Of a DNA stretch of 64,000 bases, positions 45,242 to 55,969 are shown one piece after another (position 1 is the first letter of the stretch; the number at the start of each line of letters is the position of its first letter). The notes under the pieces are model-generated. The model did no database searches and had not been told where the DNA came from. It saw only the letters and a list, made by a program, of their open reading frames with translations. Both the position numbers and the translations under genes were made by a program. This DNA comes from Macrophomina tecta (lineage: Eukaryota > Ascomycota > Dothideomycetes > Botryosphaeriales > Botryosphaeriaceae), in NCBI GenBank assembly GCA_024180945.1, contig JAKSGN010000041.1, positions 434,001 to 498,000 on the forward strand, written 5' to 3'.

Positions 45242-47026
45242 ATGGCTTCGGCTCTAGAGCACTCGGCCCCTTTCTGGCTCGTTTGGAGAGTAATAGGCGC
45301 GGTAGCTTCGGCTTGCTTTTTCACATTCTTTTATCGCCTCTACCGGACCAGGTCGCTATTCCGAGAAGTTTCGGGAAAATATGGAATCGTATGTTTCCTT
45401 GCAAGTTCTCTGGTCATGGTACCAATCACTCACGCATGGACAGCCGATACTACCGCACTCATTTCTCCTCGGGCATATCCCGATAATGATAAGGCTTGCG
45501 AAGCAGACTCAATCTGATATTTTTGCCAATTACATCCCGCTTCTTCTCGCGCTGGAGTACCCTGAGATGGCCGAGGCCGGCCTTTTCTACATTGATCTCT
45601 GGCCTGTAGCGCCTGCGATGCTGGCTGTGTTTGACCCGGATATGATGGCCCAGTTCACCCAGGAGACGTCATTGCCCAAACACGAGATGATGCGCCGAGA
45701 ATTTTTTCCCTTCACTGGATGCAATGATTTGGTCAACCAAGAGGGCCAGGAATGGAAGGCGTGGAGGAGCATCTTCAACCCTGGGTTCTCGGTCAAAAAC
45801 ATCACTGCGCTGGTGCCTGCCTTCCTCGAAGAAATCCAAGTATTCAAGGATTGGCTCGTCAGCATTGCCGAAACCGGGGAGGTGGTTGAGATGGAAGGAC
45901 CGGCCATGAAGGCAGCCATGGACGTGATCGGCCGCGCCATTCTGTAAGTCACAGCTCTGGACCCCCCTACGAACTTTTGAGAAACACTAACTCGCGACGT
46001 AGTGATTGTCGTCTTCACTGCCAAACAGAAGAGCTGCCTTTCTACAAAGCGCTCAAGGACCAAGTCTCGTGGATGCTGTTTGATGGCATGCCCCGTACTC
46101 TGTTAAAGCAAGCCAACCCCTTTCGACGGCTTATCATATGGAACAACAACCGCATTATGAAGAACTTCCTCAAGCCGCACATCGAAAAGGGCGTGGCGCA
46201 GTACGTCGCGGGCAAGCTAGACGGTGTCAAGACGATCAATTCCCTTGCAGTCAAGGCCTACGTCGAACAAATCCAGTCAGCCGGGAGCAAGGCCAACATG
46301 ACGGGCGTTGACCCTCATTTCGTCGACATGGCCATCGCCCAGCTCAAGATCTTCTTCCTGGCCGGCCACGACACGACGGCGACGGCGCTGAGCTGCGCCT
46401 GCCACCTCCTGCACAAGAACCCGCACACACTCGCCGCCCTGCGCGCCGAGCACGACGCCGTCTTCGGGCGCGACCCGACGACGGCGCGCGCCCAGATCGC
46501 GGCCAACCCGCAGCTGCTCAACCAGCTGCCCTACACGTCTGCCGTCATCAAGGAGACGCTGCGCTTCTACCCGCCCGTCGGCACGGTCCGCCAGGGGCAG
46601 CCCGGCTTCTTCCTCACGCATCCCCAGAGCGGGCGCCGCCACCCAACCGCCGGCTTCCTCGTCCTGAGCTGCAGCTTCGCCGAGCAGCGCATGGCCAAGT
46701 ACTGGGCGCGCGCCGGCGAGTTCCTGCCCGAGCGCTGGCTCGTCCGCGACGAGCGCGACCCGCTGCACGTCCGCAAGAACGCCTTCCGCTCCTTCGAGCT
46801 GGGGCCGCGCGGCTGCATCGGCCAGGAGCTCGCGCAGATGGAGCTCCGCGCCATCCTGGCCATGACCGTGCGCGAGCTGGACATCGAGAGCGCCTATGCC
46901 GACGACGCGCCCGAGGTGTTGGGCGAGAAGGCCTACCAGGTCCTGGTGCCAGGCGAGCTGACGGGCCACCCCAAGGGCGGGGTGCCGATTCGGGTGAAGA
47001 TCAGGGACTGGGAGTCGCTGGCCTAG
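45242..47026 (+). CDS. cytochrome P450 monooxygenase (first of the terpene cluster)
   Basis: A membrane-anchored heme monooxygenase expected to oxidise the cluster's terpene scaffold. Three exons: 45242-45388, 45444-45943 and 46003-47026, with introns of 55 and 59 nt; 1671 nt give 556 residues. An N-terminal hydrophobic helix (FWLVWRVIGAVASACFFTFF) anchors it in the ER. The I-helix oxygen-binding motif AGHDTT is at 336-341, the K-helix ExxR (ETLR) at 400-403, and the heme loop FELGPRGCIG with the ligand cysteine at 487. All key residues are intact. The third exon is strongly GC-rich compared with the first two. It is convergent with the second P450. The substrate and CYP family number cannot be assigned by eye. 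Confidence 0.94.
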
Positions 47027-47509
47027 GTTTTTCAGGTGCCCCTTTCGATCGTGTCTTAGATCTGAATCGGACCTAGGTGCCAATATTTGGCATGTGAAGG
47101 GTGTATGTGAGATGAATCGGCCGCGGGGAGGCAGGTGGGAAATAATGACCGGATACTGATTCGCCCCGCTTATCGGGCAATTTTTTTTTTTTTGTTCATG
47201 GCCGTGCGCATCTCTTCGGAGCTAGTGATAATGCATAGAATTCATTTGCTTTACTTTTCTCAAAAAGAAAAGCGTGCATCTCTACCGGATTAAAAGTGAA
47301 TACTTGTGAAAGGGAGAAACATGGCCTCTAACTTGGTCATTGCTATTCCCTTGCGGGCTTACACACTCGTGATGACGATGCTCATGAAGCACTGGAACTT
47401 TTTTGCATAAAAGCTGAGTCGTAGGCTTAGCAGTGATAACGAGTAATGTTCATCTTTTCTATGTCTGTGCTATTGTACACTCTGTGGTGTCGCCGAGAGA
47501 AGGACACCC
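47027..47509. other. convergent intergenic region between the two P450 genes
   Basis: These 483 bp contain the 3' flanks of two convergent P450 genes and a T12 tract near 47180-47193. I see no coding sequence. Confidence 0.5.
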
Positions 47510-49624
47510 TCACTCCCTATACTTATCGCGGAATTTGTCGTTGTATGCCGCGTCCTCCTCGCAAATCTCAATCTCATACTTTTGTAGCTCCTTTGCAGCT
47601 TTTTTGAACTCTTGCCTAATGACTGCAACATGCCGCTCAGACTTGGGGATTATCCGGCAGTTGAATCCGTAAGGAATAGCCACAATTCCCTGGAAAAGAT
47701 GATCAGTAATACAAAACGAGGGCGAATCGAAGATGGAGACCTTACCGACTCGAATTTCAGCTCGGGCTTCACTTCCTTGCCGGTGTCTGGGTCCAAGGCA
47801 GGCTTGAAGTCAAAGGCCCACAAAAGGTACGGAGTGACAACGTCCTACGATGGGTATCAGCAATCTGCCCATGCAAGTAGCCTTTGGCATACATACCAGG
47901 CTTGTCTTTGCGCTGGCAGAACCGGGACAAACTCGTCTTCCGCCGCCGAAAAGGAAATTGTCACGCCGAGCAGGATCGTCCTCAACGTCGGGCCTTACAC
48001 CGAACGGGTGCTGGAGGAAGCGTTCAGGAATGAACTCCCCAGGCTTCTCAAAGTACCTTTCGTCGTGGTAGATAAACCCTAGATACCGCAGGTCAATGAT
48101 CGGCGCCAAAGACTTCGGTTTGGAGTGGCTGCTCACAAGTGTTCATGAAGACAACAGCATCTTTGGGGTAGAGATAGCCGCCGATGATCTCATCCTTGTT
48201 CATCTCATGCGGGATTCCAATGGGAGCAACGGGAGCAAATCGGAATGACTGGAGAGCAGCACCGGTCAGCGATGCGTCTGCAGACAAGGCCCATTTCTTC
48301 CTACCTCTTTGATAAAAGCTCGAGTATACGGCAGGTTTTCAATGTCCTCCAATCGAGGGACGCGATCAGGCCCAACAACCCGTTCAATCTCTGCAGCTAC
48401 CAATGCCTGTTTTTCCGGAAAGGCAACCGCACACACAATGATGTTCTGGATGGAGGCAGACGTGGTGTCTGAGCCTTCCAGCAGCGTGCCGCCGAGGTTG
48501 CTGCCATGAATCAGCAAGGACTATCAGCAGCAAGGAAAAGGCCATCTCTCACTTCAACCATTCCTCGTCTTTCATGCCAATCTCCTCGGCATTCAAAATG
48601 GCGTCTTCCATAAAACACCCATTGCCCTTCCCACGAGCCAAGCGCGCTTGAACCTGCTTTGTTAGCTTCGAATAGAGCTGATCGTGAAGGCGCTTGATTT
48701 CCTTGGCTTCGCGTTTCCAGGCCGCGAAGCGCTCGGGGATGTATTTCAGTATGGGGAAGAGGTCGACTGGAGGGGCAGTGCCGAAATTGAGCGCGTTCAT
48801 AAACCGCCGGTGCACGTGCAAGAAGTCGCGCACGTCTGGAGAGTCCGGACGAGCGCCGCGCGTGCCGTAGATGACGGAGAGAAAGAAGGAAGTCGTGTAG
48901 CGTTGGCAGTGCACCATCCAGTCCTGCACACAGCCTCGCATCAGCATCTCGGCAATCAAACGCTTGTCAGCTACTGACTTTTGGCTCGTGGATAAGATCC
49001 ATCATCATCTGCGTTGCTTCGGCATGTTGCACCCGGGTGAATTTCTCAAGGTTCCTGGAGGTGAGGAGGGACTGTGATGCTTTCCTCATCACCTTCCATG
49101 TTTCGTTCGCTGCAAACGAAACACGTCAGCAGTCGGCCTCTTCGCAGGAAAGTAAGCCTACCAAAGCGTCCGGTGCCGAAGTTGAGGTTGTTCGGGGTAA
49201 TGATTTCAACGATTGCAGAGTCGGGGCGATTAGTGTTTGAGGCACCATTCTTGTCAAAGACCTCTTTGACAAGTGTGGGAGTGTGCAGGACAATGATTGT
49301 CTTGTTCAGTATTTTCAGTGAGATGCAATCTCCGTACTGTCGAGCTACGTCTGTTGTCAGTACTGTTGTGCCTCTGCTCAGGCATGGCTGCTGCTCACCC
49401 CACTCAGCAAACTTGTGCTGGAAATTTTCGCGGGGGAATATGTGTGCATTCCCGATGATTGGACGCGTGGGTGGCCCTGGGGGATACAGCTCGCCCCGCC
49501 GCCCATGGCTGAGGAAAACGCGAGTGAGCACAATGAGGAGCAGGGGAATCAGGGCAAGACTGATGCCCGGGTATGCAAAACCGCTGCCGGACTCTGCGCC
49601 CGGCGACGCTGCGACGAAGCTCAT
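47510..49624 (-). CDS. cytochrome P450 monooxygenase (second of the terpene cluster)
   Basis: Nine exons: 49399-49624, 49162-49350, 48979-49109, 48553-48923, 48305-48500, 48137-48248, 47897-48078, 47746-47844 and 47510-47689. Introns are 48-58 nt; 1686 nt give 561 residues. After a membrane helix (ISLALIPLLLIVLTRVFL) comes the proline hinge YPPGPPTRPIIGNAH. The I-helix EGSDTTS is at 314-320, ExxR (ESFR) at 371-374, the PERF motif at 426-429, and the heme loop FLFGGGRRVCPG with ligand cysteine at 459. The layout resembles the OrdA-like microsomal fungal P450 group. After the heme cysteine the sequence SASAKTSL replaces the more usual RHLA-type start of the L-helix. It is divergent from the terpene cyclase, with which it probably acts. 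Confidence 0.93.
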
Positions 49625-50641
49625 GTTCCGAGAATATAGACCCCTTTCCAGGACGACGGACGGTTACGTCCTAGTCGTATATTTAATCCCTTCGCTCCGT
49701 CTGGATTCGGTGCGTTGTTAAATAAGGTCTCGAAGACTTGGCGAGGCAGCCAAGTTTTGCCGTGATTCAGAGTCATCAAAGCTCCCGCCACGTACGCTAC
49801 TCGTTGTCGCCCCTCAATGCTGCACCTTGAAACCTCCGTCGGGGAGTTTAAGAGTTTTGACCGCTATTACTTACTCGTGGGAGGTGGTACTCTAAAAGAG
49901 TCCTCCCCGAGCCCCCGAGGCCTGCCATTGCCATAGCTCTACAGGGATGTTTGCATATGCGAGCCAATCAAGCACCCAGAATATGCCAGGGCCGGTGGCC
50001 GCGCCGCTCATGAAGAGATCTCGTACACCCGGGCCATCTGATCGGATGCGCCCGACAAGGGAAGCGTTTCGGGCCTGAAGATCGCCTTGGACACCGTGCT
50101 TCCGCACTTGGCGTCGCCTGATAGGCTGGAAATTGTCACCGTCTTTTCGCCTCCTGCGAGTCAATGTTACTGTTGACTCAGAATGCCGTGTCAGGTCCAT
50201 CGTGTTCTGCTGCAATGCCCCGCCTCAAGCATCTATGGCCTCTAGCGTTTCTCCATCCGGCACGACTGCATTAGGCAGTGTTTTCTCGGAGTTTCAGACG
50301 TGACCGCGACCAAGGGGGACTATCATACACCATGAGTCGTACGAGGAAATAAAGATCCCGGATAGATATATATAGCCATACAAGCAGAGTAGACTGAAGG
50401 CTTGACAAAAACCCCTTGGAGATGCTCTTATGATAGGGAAGAGGCCGACTTCACTCCAAAGTAGCGCTATCAAGAGCTCTACAGGTCAAATCTATCAGAG
50501 CTAACGAACGCGTAGTCTCAAATCTCACACAAGATAAAAAGATGCTTTTCGAGCCCGTACAATCTTTCCAAAGAGAGAGAGATGTTTCTGTAAGCCTCTC
50601 CCTTTGAATGGCCAAGAGATGGGAAGAACCCTTTCACTAAT
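49625..50641. promoter_or_regulatory. shared upstream region of the second P450 and the terpene cyclase
   Basis: About 1 kb separate the divergent start codons, so the region probably allows co-regulation. It contains copy 2 of the ~80 bp repeat (49922-50000) and an AT-rich ATATATATA stretch near 50364-50376 that could serve as a TATA element for the cyclase. A 107-codon minus frame (49892-50215) overlaps the repeat and is not convincing. Confidence 0.5.
49922..50000 (+). repeat. degenerate ~80 bp repeat, copy 2
   Basis: Partner of 44987-45065, in the same orientation and located between the divergent second P450 and the terpene cyclase. This copy has more C and G at the transition sites, as if it were the less mutated version. 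Confidence 0.6.
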
Positions 50642-51704
50642 ATGACCACCGTGTGCAAGCCGGATTTATCTCCACTGGAGATAAGAGCCTCCATCGGAGA
50701 CTTTCTGGAGAGATGCGGCCTTTTTCTCCAAGTGTGCCCCAAGCATACTGAATTTGCTGCTGAGTGCATTGCGGAATCGGATGCTCGAGGCTACTTGATC
50801 CCTCAGAATGGCGTTTTCAAGAACTTCATCCCGGCCGGCGTTGCCATGGCCCGCAATGCATACGCTCATCAGCCTCACGAAGTTCAAATGTTCATTTCGC
50901 TCTACACGGCATTTCTCGTCTACCTAGACGACATGTTCGAGAACGACATGGACGCCGTCCGGCAATTCAATCATAAGTTTATTTCACGCAAACCTCAAAA
51001 ACTGGAGCTTTTGGATCACTTTGCGGAGCTGTTGCACGAAATGCCAGCCCTCTTCGGTAGCGTTGTCGCCAACATCATGACGACGTCAACACTCAATCTG
51101 GTGACGGCTTTGTCAATCGAGCATGAAGTCGGAGGGGTGATTGTATGAATGCTCTGACTGGATTCAAGGCGGGCTGCTAATACTTCGAACAGCTCGAACC
51201 TTCCGCTCATCGCTTTCCAACTTTTAGCAGGGTAATGTCAGGTGCTTCGGAAACGTATGCTCTTTTCATGTTCCCTTCAGACGAACCTCTGCGCCATATT
51301 TTGCAGGCTTTGCCGGACTGCATGACCTTCATCAACAACGGAAAGTAAGTAGAGACATGGCCCAATGCATTCCAGCATGTTTCTCATGAGGATCCAGTGA
51401 CATACTCTCTTTCTATAAGGAGCAGCTGTCGAATGAGACAGTAAACCGTGTTTACCTAACGGCGCAATGTCGGGGCATTAGTCAAGCTGTTGTGCTTCAG
51501 GAGCTCACAGACGAGGCGGTCGCATCCCACCAACGCGTCATAGATATTTTCAGACCTCACAAACGCACTCTTGGTGCCTACCTAGCCTTCAGTCAAGGGT
51601 ACATCGGATTTCATTCTGCTTTGGAGCGATATAGGTTACATGAACTGAAGCTGGAATACGGTATTACGAGCCATGGAGAAGGGATGACATCGAGGAAGCG
51701 ATAG
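50642..51704 (+). CDS. TRI5-family sesquiterpene cyclase (longiborneol synthase-like)
   Basis: A class I terpene cyclase expected to ionise farnesyl diphosphate with Mg2+ and form a sesquiterpene. Three exons: 50642-51142, 51193-51344 and 51398-51704, with introns of 50 and 53 nt; 960 nt give 319 residues. The aspartate-rich motif is YLDDMFEND (DDMFE at 96-100) and the NSE triad is NDILSFYKE (218-226). Between them, FPTFSRVMSGASETYALFMF resembles longiborneol synthase (CLM1) of culmorin biosynthesis more than trichodiene synthase. The tail has ALERYRLHELKLEYG, including an RY pair. The protein is shorter than trichodiene synthase (about 374-400 residues), mainly at the termini. Product identity is inferred only from family resemblance; trichodiene-like or other products are possible. 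Confidence 0.9.
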
Positions 51705-52324
51705 CAGGCTCATCTCCTTCTTCAGGATCTCTTTCCTTTCTTTATTAAGCGGCGTTAAGTTAAAGGAGAACCAATGAACGGCAATTAACCAACCAACTCT
51801 CACGGCAGTACCAAATGAAAGCATCTGACTTGACCCTCGCAGCTTTGGGCGCCCCGATCATTCGCTGCTTTTGAATGGAGAGCTGTCGCTCAATTTTATT
51901 TTTTCGAGGATCTTACTGAGCCCTTGCTCAAAAGATTTCGCATTTGTGTCATTTTCAAAACAACAAAAGGTACCTGCTGTGGAGGAGTTGTATATTGAGT
52001 ATAGGTTCCCATATGTCCATTGAGTAAACTATTCTCATTCATCAGCTCTATCATCAGTGTGTCAAACATTCTTGTGGTCATGTGGAGAGAAGTGTATTAC
52101 TCTCCAGCGGCACCCATCTGACGTAAGACGACCTCTCCTTCACACTTAACGGAAACGAATGCTTGTTCCCGGTCCTTGGGCTTAGAAGGATGCTAATTAA
52201 AAAAAAAAAAAAAAAAAAAAAGAACTGAAACCCAATGTGCATTGAGCGTGTTATTCTGCTAAATTAGAGAAATAAACAGCCCTAGACTCCGCAATACAAA
52301 CACACACGCACACACACACACACG

Positions 52325-52366
<42 letters not shown>

Positions 52367-52466
52367 CATTATAAGCCCAGCGGTATAACAACAACAATAA
52401 CACACGCCAAAAACAGCCCATCAGCCCAAGCCAACAACGGCATAGGGGTGCTCGCGGGTCAAAGCA
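51705..52466. other. intergenic region with microsatellites
   Basis: About 760 bp containing a poly(A) tract at about 52199-52221 and a compound CA/TA microsatellite. I see no gene. Confidence 0.5.
52300..52367. repeat. compound (CA)n(TA)n microsatellite
   Basis: A CA repeat with a few CG interruptions runs directly into about ten TA units, 100 bp upstream of the hotdog gene. Confidence 0.9.
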
Positions 52467-52919
52467 ATGAAAAACACCACTCCGCCCACGCCGGGCACGA
52501 CCGCAACAGCCACCTTCACCGTCACGCCTGCCGACCTCGCCTCATCGCCTCGCACCAACGACAACACCGACGCCGCCGCCGCCACCCTATCTACGCCCCG
52601 TCTCATTGCTCTCATGGAGCGCGCAGCTGCCACGCTCCTCGACCCCCATCTCTCCGCTGGCAGCACGATCATCAGCACGCATATTTCGGTGACACACAAC
52701 GAACCGTCACCGTTGGGGGCGCTGGTCGCGGCGACGGCGACGCTGAAGGGTTTGGAAGGGGATGTGTACGTCTTCGGGGTGGTGGCGGAGGATGTGGCGG
52801 GGGAGGTGGGGCGAGGCACGCTCAAGCGGGCGGTGGTGGATACGTGGACGGTCAAGGGGGTGGTGGAGGGAAGGGCTAGGAGGATTGAGGAAGTGCAGTC
52901 GGGTACGGCGTGGCTCTGA
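52467..52919 (+). CDS. hotdog-fold thioesterase-like protein (FlK-like)
   Basis: A single-exon gene for 150 residues with the layout of the fluoroacetyl-CoA thioesterase-like (FlK-like) hotdog family. An N-terminal strand (ATATFTVTPADLASS) is followed by the central helix STPRLIALMERAAATLLDPH. The strand segment STIISTHISVTHNEPSPLGA comes next, then LVAATATLKGLEGDVYVFGV and a closing strand around GRGTLKRAVVDTW. Members act on acyl-CoA or related thioesters or serve as small-molecule binding folds; the substrate here is unknown. The catalytic residues described for FlK (Thr, Glu, His) have plausible counterparts in ST, ME and the VTHNE and R-A-V positions, but a structure-based alignment is needed. 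It sits just downstream of the terpene cyclase on the same strand, which might be coincidence. Confidence 0.72.
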   Translation: MKNTTPPTPGTTATATFTVTPADLASSPRTNDNTDAAAATLSTPRLIALMERAAATLLDPHLSAGSTIISTHISVTHNEPSPLGALVAATATLKGLEGDVYVFGVVAEDVAGEVGRGTLKRAVVDTWTVKGVVEGRARRIEEVQSGTAWL

Positions 52920-53826
52920 AAAAGCTGTCATTTGTTTATTTTTTTTTTTTTTTTTGTCAGGGGATGTTGTGGTGATACGGGTTCTGTGTGCGATGGATGG
53001 GTGTGGTGTGTGGAGGAGTTCTGCTGGAGCTGGCATGGTGCTATTCGCTCGGAGCAAATTTTCTCAGTTCGCTGAGACCATTGGATTTAGGTGGACGCGT
53101 GCGCTTCTCGTTACACTGAGGTTTTTAGGAGAAATGGAAAGCGGATGCCAATTGCTCCGGCCGGCGCTGAAACGCTTAAGTTTACATCACCACACTTCGC
53201 AGTCACATCAACCCTTTAAACAATATCTGAAGGATGCAATGCCCACAAATGCGTCTAACCTGCGCTCTCCGGCTAAGAGACATTATCTATATCTGAAACT
53301 TCCTACGTGCTACACTATGCCTTCTCCGGACGAGCCCAAAGACCCAGTTTTCTTGCGTCGCCATGGCTGGTTCTTCTTCACCCCTTGAGCTTGAGTTCCG
53401 GAGATTTCGAGTCTCTCAAACTGCTCAGCGACACGGAGGGATATATATATCAGGCGGAGCGGAACGCGTCTCCTCAAGTTCCAAGGAGCCTTGCCAAACT
53501 TATTTGGTGTCCATTTCGTCGAGCCCCCGTCTATCCTATGGCGCAGAGGACAGCCTCCACATCGCCACCATCCTGGAAACCTCCCCCCTCTCCAGACACG
53601 CACGTTACCCTCCAAGCTTGCCGCATTCTCCCATGTGACAGAGGTCTCCAAACTCAACATGTCACTTACAAAGTCACGTAAATGGCACGCATAGGAAACG
53701 TCTCGTCTTCACAATCATGATCAACCGAGCCAATGAAGAGAACAAACGGTAGCACCTGTTGATATACCGCTAGAAAAGCATATGAAGACCACAGTGTAGA
53801 TTGGAAGTCCAGCTCCACTTAAGACT
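52920..53826. other. intergenic region between convergent genes
   Basis: About 900 bp with a T-rich run near 52940-52957. Short plus-strand frames here are not supported. It contains the 3' flanks of the hotdog gene and the DUF7708 gene. Confidence 0.5.
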
Positions 53827-55969
53827 TCACTTTTCGGCTATTTGAGAGACCGCCAGTTCCAAAATTCCACTCCGATCTAACGAGGACAGTCCACAGTCAG
53901 TGATATCCGGTACCACGAGGGTCTCCCCATTGCCATATTCTTCTACTACTGAAACAAGAGACCTTTGGTTGGGGGCTGTGACGAGTATTTTCATAACAAC
54001 CCCACCATCTTTGCCGGTCTCGTCCATGATATTGAGAAGGCTACGAACGCTCCGGACAGCCTTTGCCGCCAGTGCTGGATGCTCAAAGGCGTCGATCGAG
54101 TCAAGGACCATGAAGACCAGCTGGCCAGATTTTAGGGACTGTATGGCTGACCGTAGTGCCTCCGAAGCAGCCTTGAGCTTGCCGGATTTGAGGTCGAGCT
54201 TCAACGACTTCTCGATGTACGGATCATCCCAGTTGATGTTCCATGATCTCAAGACTTGCCCGAGAAGGTTGAGCATCATACCCGTACCTCCCGTATAGTC
54301 CTCGTCTTGCGGTCGGTTGTGAAGGCCGCAGAAGTGAATTGCTGTGACAGCAACCTTGGAGGCGGCAAGGACGTGGATGATCTCCGCGCCAAGGGTAGAC
54401 AGCGTGCTCGTCGGCTGGGGGTCCCGGTCATCGCACTGGATCACGAGGTATCTGGATGCTTCAGACATAATCCAGTCCTGAAATGCGCGAGTCTCTTTGA
54501 TCCATGTCAATCTTTCGATGCTTGCTTCGCTCCGAGTGGCTTGATCTAGCATGACCCTCTCCATTTCCTGGTCCGTTGCTCTCTGATCAAACCCGAGTTC
54601 GGAGAGAAAACTGATAATCTTCTTGTAGTTGAGTCCTACCTATTCGTCAGCGACTACGGAAAGCCAGCATTTGAGACGCCCTACCAGCCATCGATCTACT
54701 GGAAAGAAGCAGTCGCTGTTCCTGCTCCCGCATGAAGGATCTCATCTCTTCATGAAAGCACGACCGATCTTCTCGGAGAGTCGCCAAAAGCGCGTTGCAA
54801 AGGTTGACATTTGCCATTTCATCGATGTTCCTATCGGCCTGATCCGCCCTATTCTTCTCTCGTTCCCATGCTGGTGGGGCCCGTTAGACTAATTCTTGAG
54901 CAAAACTGGGTTTGACATACTTGTCATGAATGTTCTTTGCATTTGCGACATTTGGATTTGTATGTTCGCCACTCTGTTGTGAAGACAGAATGTTCCGGCT
55001 TCTTGAAAAGCAGCTTTGCAAGCCTTCATATGGATCAGATTATTCTTGAAAGATGCATCACAGTCTTCAAGCGCAAGAGCGCGGCCAACTCTTCCTATGC
55101 GGACTTAGCATACTGACAAGAATGTTTTGCAGGGTGTTACTTTACTCAAGGGGTTCTCGATGAAGAATTTCATGATTGATTGTAAAGTCCTCGCCAAAGA
55201 TGCATACAAAGAGGCTCCGCGCGCTCTGAGCTGCTTGCTGGGGTAGATCTGTAGGTACTGTTCGATGGACATGAACATCTCGGGTATATCAGCCAAGGCA
55301 TCGAACACCTGGTCCCTGACTTCGCGAATACTGGTTGCAACCTGTATGGCCGTGAGCGATATGTAAGGGCATAGGGAAGTTGACCTACTCCCAGAACGAT
55401 CTTGAAACAAGCGCACACCGGAGAAGTATATGTGCCCTCAGGAAGAAAGCCGATCCACTTTTCGAACACGCGGGAATTGTCACTCAGCTTCCGGAAACCC
55501 TTTCTCAGCCATCCCTTGGGCCCTTTCAAGCTCTCTTCTTGGTAGTAAACGAGTCCCTGGCGAATCGCACGCTCGACCTCAGACCACTTCACGTTCCGGG
55601 GGTCTATCACGCTCAGCTCCGGGACTTTCTTTTTTATGATTCGCTGAGTTGTCTCGACAACAACTACCAGATTCTGTGCCTCTTCGGCAGCCTCGGCCCA
55701 GATTTCTCTCCTGATGAACAATCAGCTGGCTGGTCTCCTAGTCTCGACTAGAGCTTAACCCACTCCTCTTCAGCCAAGGCTAGGGCCTCTTCTTTGGTAA
55801 CGAATGCCTGGCGCTGATGGTCAAAATCGGGCGATTGCTCGCCAACTGACTCTTCCATGTAGGCTGATACCCACGTGGCAGTCTGTGCGGAATTGGCTGT
55901 CTGGACGGACAACAGGGCCTCATCTCGGCTGCCTGCAGCCTCCGCGGTACGTATGTCGCCACGCATCAT
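53827..55969 (-). CDS. DUF7708/STAND-like protein with degenerate nucleotide-binding domain
   Basis: Six exons: 55764-55969, 55389-55710, 55146-55341, 54921-55103, 54685-54870 and 53827-54635, with introns of 42-53 nt; 1902 nt give 633 residues. The first intron uses a GTGGGT donor. Residues about 100-230 resemble the fungal DUF7708 domain, an N-terminal module of many STAND/NLR-like proteins (VFEKWIGFLPEGTYTSPVCA, IREVRDQVFDALADIPEMFM). A helical, coiled-coil-prone middle follows. The last 230 residues look like an NTPase fold with a Walker B-like strand LVFMVLDSIDAF (about 538-549) and a sensor-like VVMKILVTAPNQRS, but no GxxxxGK(S/T) Walker A. No WD, TPR or ankyrin repeats follow. The gene is head-to-head with an intact AAA+ ATPase gene, suggesting a functional pair. 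Confidence 0.78.

Noticed and set aside
46277..47083. 268-codon minus-strand frame over the first P450
   Set aside because: It is produced by the GC-rich codon use of the P450 third exon; the plus strand has intact heme motifs.
49892..50215. 107-codon minus-strand frame in the cyclase promoter
   Set aside because: It overlaps the degenerate repeat, has no homology I recognise, and the matching part of the other repeat copy carries stop codons.
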